Assembly: GCA_026075535.2 (NCBI GenBank)
Contig: AP026545.1
Span: 4,340,001 to 4,404,000, forward strand
DNA from: Tricholoma matsutake
Taxonomy: Eukaryota; Basidiomycota; Agaricomycetes; Agaricales; Tricholomataceae
Length of the DNA stretch: 64,000 bases
Direction: 5' to 3'
Under the pieces are notes generated by a model that was not told the DNA's origin, did no database searches, and worked only from the letters and a program-made list of their open reading frames with translations. Within the stretch, counting starts at the first letter, position 1; every line of letters begins with the position of its first letter. Positions 60,212-64,000 of this stretch are shown one piece after another. The translations under genes and the position numbers were made by a program.

Positions 60212-60365
60212 GGGACGCGATTGAGGCGGAGGATATCGTCTGCGTTGTTGAAGGAATTCGAAGTTGTCAACTTGAAAAGGCGCGAACTGATAGTCACGTG
60301 GGGCGCGCTAGCAATTGACAGATGGTACGATACAGCGCTCTTTTCATAAAAGACTACTTGGCAAC
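60212..60365. promoter_or_regulatory. Divergent promoter, Borealin gene / ERG26
   Basis: A 154-bp spacer between two start codons on opposite strands. It holds CACGTG (60295-60300), a palindromic E-box-type hexamer bound by bHLH proteins; sterol regulators of the SREBP class bind related sites. Confidence 0.45.
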
Positions 60366-61898
60366 ATGTCGAACCCCAGAGACGTATATCTGGTAATTGG
60401 TGGAAGTGGTTTTCTTGGGCGACACATCGTCCAGCAACTACTCGACCGTGGAGACAATGTATCCGTATTCGACATCGTGCAACGGTATCATGATGTCCCT
60501 TTCTTCTCTGGAGATATCAACAATGAAGAGCAGATAGTTTCTGCTCTTCGAAAAGTTCGTGACCTTTTCTCTGTCTCTGCATGAATGTCAGGAAATTCAT
60601 TCTTTCGATGTAGAGTGGTTCCACATGCATAATCCACACTGCATCTCCTCCTGCCGGTCTCAAAAATTCTTCCTTGTACTACAAAGTCAATGAAGAAGGC
60701 ACGAGAACAGTTATTGCAGCAGCCATGGCCGCAGGCGTGCGCAAACTTGTATTCACTAGTTCGGCTGGCGTCATCTTCAACGGCACCGATATCGTCGACA
60801 TTGATGAACGATACCCCTTTCCAAAGGAACCTCTGGATGCTTATAATGATTCAAAGGCGAAGGCCGAAGCACTTGTTCTGGCTGCCAACGGCCAGGGTGG
60901 CTTGTTGACTGTCGCACTTCGACCCGCTGGTATTTTTGGGTATGCAGCCGAATTTCTTTAAAAAATCTTGTTCTTATCATCTTGACAGTCCCGGTGATCG
61001 TCAAGTGATGGCGGGGCTTTACGCAGTCTACGAGCAAGGCCAGACCCGTTATCAAATTGGCGACAACAGGAACCTCTTCGACTGGACATACGTTGGAAAT
61101 GTTGCTCGTGCTCATCTTCTTGCAGCAGATAAGCTAGACACTCCGCCGCCTGCGATACCTCTAACTCAGCTTGAAAAACTTCCTCTTACTCCAGAAGAGG
61201 TTCCCCCTCTTACACAAGCCGAACAAGAGTTGGTCCACTATCCCCTTCGTCCTATAACTGTCTCAACCGGCAACCACCGTGTCCCGACACATGAAGCACG
61301 CCCATTAGGTCCCTATGTCACCCCCCTGCCCAATGCGAAAGAGATTGAAGCAGCATTCAATGGTCCGAACGACGCCTTCTCAAAGCGTCCCGTCGTTCGC
61401 ACGCGCTTCGATGCGCTCTCTGACTCGGGCATCGTTAAGGCAAAGTTACACAACCCCGAAACAACCCCGCTGCAAGTCGCGGGTCAGGTATTCTTCATTA
61501 CGAATGGGGAGCCTTGTTACTTTTGGGACTTCCCCCGCTTTGTGTGGCATCAGCTTGATGCCTATTTCCCAGGATATCGTACACCCAAGCCCATCACGGT
61601 GTTGTCGAAGCCTATTGGCGTGGCCGCGGCGGTTGGTTCGGAGTGGTATAGCTGGTTGGTGGGCAAGGAGCCCACCTTCACGAAGTTCAAGGTCTCGTAC
61701 AGCTGTGCGACAAGATGGCACAATATCGAAAAAGCTCGCAGGGTGTTGGGCTACGAACCAGAGGTAGGTCTGGAGCAGGGTGTCAAGCGCATGGTCGATG
61801 TGAGTTACTTTACTTTCCTGTGGATCTACGTTGATCGCAATTTTTATAGTGGTGGTACCAGGAGTATATCGCCGGGAGACATAAGGAGGCCCATTGAT
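60366..61898 (+). CDS. ERG26: Sterol-4-alpha-carboxylate 3-dehydrogenase (decarboxylating)
   Basis: Oxidises the C3 hydroxyl and releases the C4 carboxyl during C4 demethylation in ergosterol synthesis, in the ER with Erg25, Erg27 and Erg28. About 458 residues in four exons. It begins with an NAD-binding Rossmann motif (YLVIGGSGFLGRHIVQQL), then CIIHTASPPAG after the first intron, VRKLVFTSSAGVIFNG with the catalytic Ser, and YNDSKAKAE (YxxxK pair). After the second intron come PGDRQVMAGLYAVYEQGQTR, LFDWTYVGNVARAHLLAAD and the substrate-domain motif TNGEPCYFWDFPRFVW. The last intron (61801-61850) leads to WWYQEYIAGRHKEAH and TGA at 61896-61898. A proline-rich insert of about 90 residues (61140-61440) is longer than in yeast Erg26 and occurs in other basidiomycete forms. 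Confidence 0.92.
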
Positions 61899-62044
61899 GA
61901 TGGCAAGGATATCGATGACCTGGCGAAAGTGCTACTGCCAGAATTTGGATCGATATATAGTAGCTACACGCTGCATGTCTTCATAGCGTTATGTTTACGT
62001 ATATATCCTTCAACACTGCTAGAGAAAGCCTGACTACAACCCGG

Positions 62045-63301
62045 ATGTCACCTCAACTATCAGCACTCTTTCCAACGCTCACCACATCCTACATCCTCGC
62101 CTTTCAATTATCGTCCTGGTATCCCCAATTCGCCCATCTGAGCATCAAATCCACGATCATAAGACCCTTGAGTCAACAATTTTGTGACTACCTGGACGCG
62201 GATGGGGTATTCGTCCCAGAAGGCTCGGACGACGTGTCGGTCCATATCAGTGCTTAGGCTCAACTCATGATCATGACCATCTCCCTAGACCTACCGAAAG
62301 TACACTGACCGATGACGACGAGGACGATGAGGACCCAGACGAACCTATAAATCGCTTCTCGTTCCCCGAGCTCGATACGAAAATCCGGGAATGCATAAAA
62401 GAGTACGGAAGCGTCTTCCCCAAGCTCAACTTCTCATCGCCCAAGGTTCGCATTCAGTTCATACACGGTTTATATGTGCAGATCTAATCACACGATACGA
62501 TAACAGGACGCGTCCTGGATCCTCCCCCCATCCTCCCCTCTAAAATGCACATCACCAGCAGATGTCTACCTCCTCCTCAAATCCTCCGACTTCATATCGC
62601 ACGATATCAGCACCGAGTCCGTATTTGAAGGGTGCGATGATCGCCCGCCTCCGGACGCATACCGCCTGGAGCTCGTGCTGCGTAAATGGTACTCCGTCGA
62701 CCGCAGTCGGGAATTACGCTGTTTCGTGAGGTCCAATATTCTCATAGGTGGGTGTAGGGATGCTCTAAGTAGGTTCGGCTAACGGACTGGAAAGACAGGT
62801 ATTTCACAGCGCGACACGAATTATTACGAATTTCTCAACGATCCGACAACGCGGGATACCATCATATCGACTGTCCAACAATTTTGGCAATCAAATATTG
62901 AAACGATATGGAAATCTATCGCGGACTGTAGGTATAATATTTATGTTTCCTGCTCTCGATAGTAATCCATAGAGTTGACAGATACCTTTGACTTGCTTTT
63001 GACTCGAGATCTGACCCGCGCCCACATCCTCGATTTCAACCCGTACGCCCCGCGAACGGACTCATTGCTGTTCACATACGACGACCTTTTCAACATCCTG
63101 TTGACGCGAAACATTGGGGACGATGACCATGCAGAGCTGAGAGTAGTTGATTCCAGAACGCATCCAGCGGCTACATCCAATGCCCCTGCACACCAGCACA
63201 ACATGGTTCCGTTTGAGGCCTTGAGTATGAGCAGTGGGCGGGACATCGAGGAGTTCGCAGATGTTTGGAGAGAAAATATTCAACAAAGCATGACGGAATG
63301 A
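62045..63301 (+). CDS. CDC123: CDC123/D123 family eIF2 assembly factor
   Basis: ATP-grasp-like chaperone that joins eIF2 alpha and gamma, controlling translation initiation and cell-cycle start. Five or six exons. It has LSSWYPQFAHLSIKSTII and LDADGVFVPEGSDD, then RFSFPELDTKIRECIKEYG and VFPKLNFSSPK, after an intron DASWILPPSSPLKCTSPADV (the hallmark substrate-binding motif) and LLLKSSDFISHDI, LVLRKWYSVDRSRELRCFV (nucleotide-binding region), GISQRDTNYYEFL and THILDFNP-like AHILDFNPYAP, ending ENIQQSMTE at 63301. The exon around 62240 ends in a stop if read through; a GT-AG intron at 62249-62337 restores frame but removes an acidic run (TLTDDDEDDEDPDE) that looks coding, so the exact structure there is unsure. 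Confidence 0.88.
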
Positions 63302-63493
63302 TTTGGATTCTAATCTGCATGGTTTCTCAAAGACGTAATATTGGCATTGCAAGATTGGATTCATTAAATTATGGTCGTGTAAGAAAGGTTTTACGTCTCG
63401 TCTCTTCTAGGGTCACAGAACTATGCAAGCAAACTTCCCTCGTGATAACAAGCAAGTCTAGGGGCGCTGCCCTATGCTGAGAGCTCGATCTAA

Positions 63494-64000
63494 TTACTTG
63501 TCCACCTCTACACCAGAATCGCTGGCCGTATCAACGAATACTGGCTTCATTTTGGCAATTCCATAGGCATTTTTGAAGAAGACAACGTCACCTTCATCTT
63601 CGACGAACTACGGCAACGTCAATTACGCAACTATGCGAGCGGATGAATCGACGTACCTTGCACTCGCGGAAGACACGATAGACCTCGGCCCATCCTCCAG
63701 CTCCGCCATCCAGATGAATCCCCTCTTTAGCCAATCTCTTCTTCAAAGCTGCGCTGGCTTCCCAACTAGGAACAAAAGATAGTTTAGTGACATAACAAGT
63801 TTGCCAAGAAGCAAAAGGCTCACGCGTTATAATGGGGAATCTTGCTTGAAACGTGATGCAGCACGTGAGTTTCCGAGATGCCATTAGTAGCGTGGGCTCC
63901 GATCCATGCCATGACTTTACCGCAGTCGGCAAGCAGGTTACGGTCCAAAGTCGACAGGGCGCCTCGAGGGAATGTGAACTCGGGAGCACGGTAATGAGGA
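63494..64000 (-). CDS. Delta-12 fatty acid desaturase, C-terminal part
   Basis: Membrane di-iron enzyme that turns oleate into linoleate in the ER. Only the last three exons lie in the window; the gene continues past 64000. Visible are PEFTFPRGALSTLDRNLL, WIGAHATNGISETHVLHHVS with the third histidine box (HVLHH), SSKIPHYNA, then after an intron WEASAALKKRLAKEGIHLDG and GWAEVYRVFRECK, and after a second intron FVEDEGDVVFFKNAYGIAKM, ending SGVEVDK with TAA at 63494-63496. This matches FAD2-type desaturases of basidiomycetes. The first two histidine boxes and the membrane helices are outside the window. It is convergent with CDC123. Confidence 0.9.

Noticed and set aside
62228..62252. 24-nt intron to repair CDC123
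   Set aside because: Too short for a spliceosomal intron in these fungi; the 89-nt alternative at 62249-62337 has ordinary splice sites.
1..64000. tRNA, rRNA or CRISPR loci
   Set aside because: No tRNA A/B-box pair with a matching cloverleaf, no rRNA-like stretch and no spaced direct-repeat array was seen on either strand.

Overview
The window looks like nuclear DNA of a mushroom-forming basidiomycete (Agaricomycete). Genes are cut by many 45-65 nt GT-AG introns, proteins match fungal families (ATG26, ERG26, Borealin, POP1, CDC123, delta-12 desaturase, DUF6533), and the middle is packed with transposon families of the kind seen in Agaricomycete genomes. No bacterial signals, rRNA, CRISPR or convincing tRNA were seen. 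All gene models were read by eye from homology and splice signals, so exon ends are approximate unless stated.

Layout. 1-2.8 kb: no supported gene. 2.9-7.0 kb (+): sterol 3-beta-glucosyltransferase (ATG26-type). 7.4-10.6 kb (-): a PLK4/SAK-like protein with a kinase fold, cryptic polo boxes and a C-terminal polo box; its nucleotide-binding and catalytic motifs are degenerate. 10.9-42.6 kb: a transposon island with a TIR element, an 829-bp hAT-like element with an 8-bp target duplication, the 3' part of a Ty3/gypsy chromovirus carrying an extra ORF between chromodomain and 3' LTR, a Tnp2 (CACTA-type) transposase, a 580-bp near-perfect palindrome, an Spt5/KOW-like element gene, several tandem repeats, a Ulp1-like fragment, a pogo-type DDE transposase, a MULE-like transposase, a TA-flanked hairpin MITE and an LTR. 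Most of these frames carry premature stops one C-to-T (or G-to-A) step from a sense codon, suggesting methylation- or RIP-like decay.

44.7-64 kb: gene-dense again. DUF6533 membrane protein (+), secreted EEP-family nuclease (-), small mitochondrial-type membrane/coiled-coil protein (-), MFS transporter of the allantoate permease family (-), a relic coding frame (+), POP1 (+), Borealin-like chromosomal passenger protein (-), ERG26 sterol dehydrogenase (+), CDC123 eIF2 assembly factor (+), and the 3' end of a delta-12 fatty acid desaturase (-) running off the right edge.

The host genes are mostly unrelated housekeeping functions: sterol synthesis and glucosylation, RNase P/MRP, mitosis, translation initiation, lipid desaturation. 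Borealin and ERG26 share a short divergent promoter. The points most worth following up are the predicted catalytically dead PLK4-like protein in a lineage regarded as lacking centrioles, the accessory ORF of the Ty3 element, and the palindrome that places an inverted Spt5-like exon, with a splice donor, next to the Tnp2 gene.
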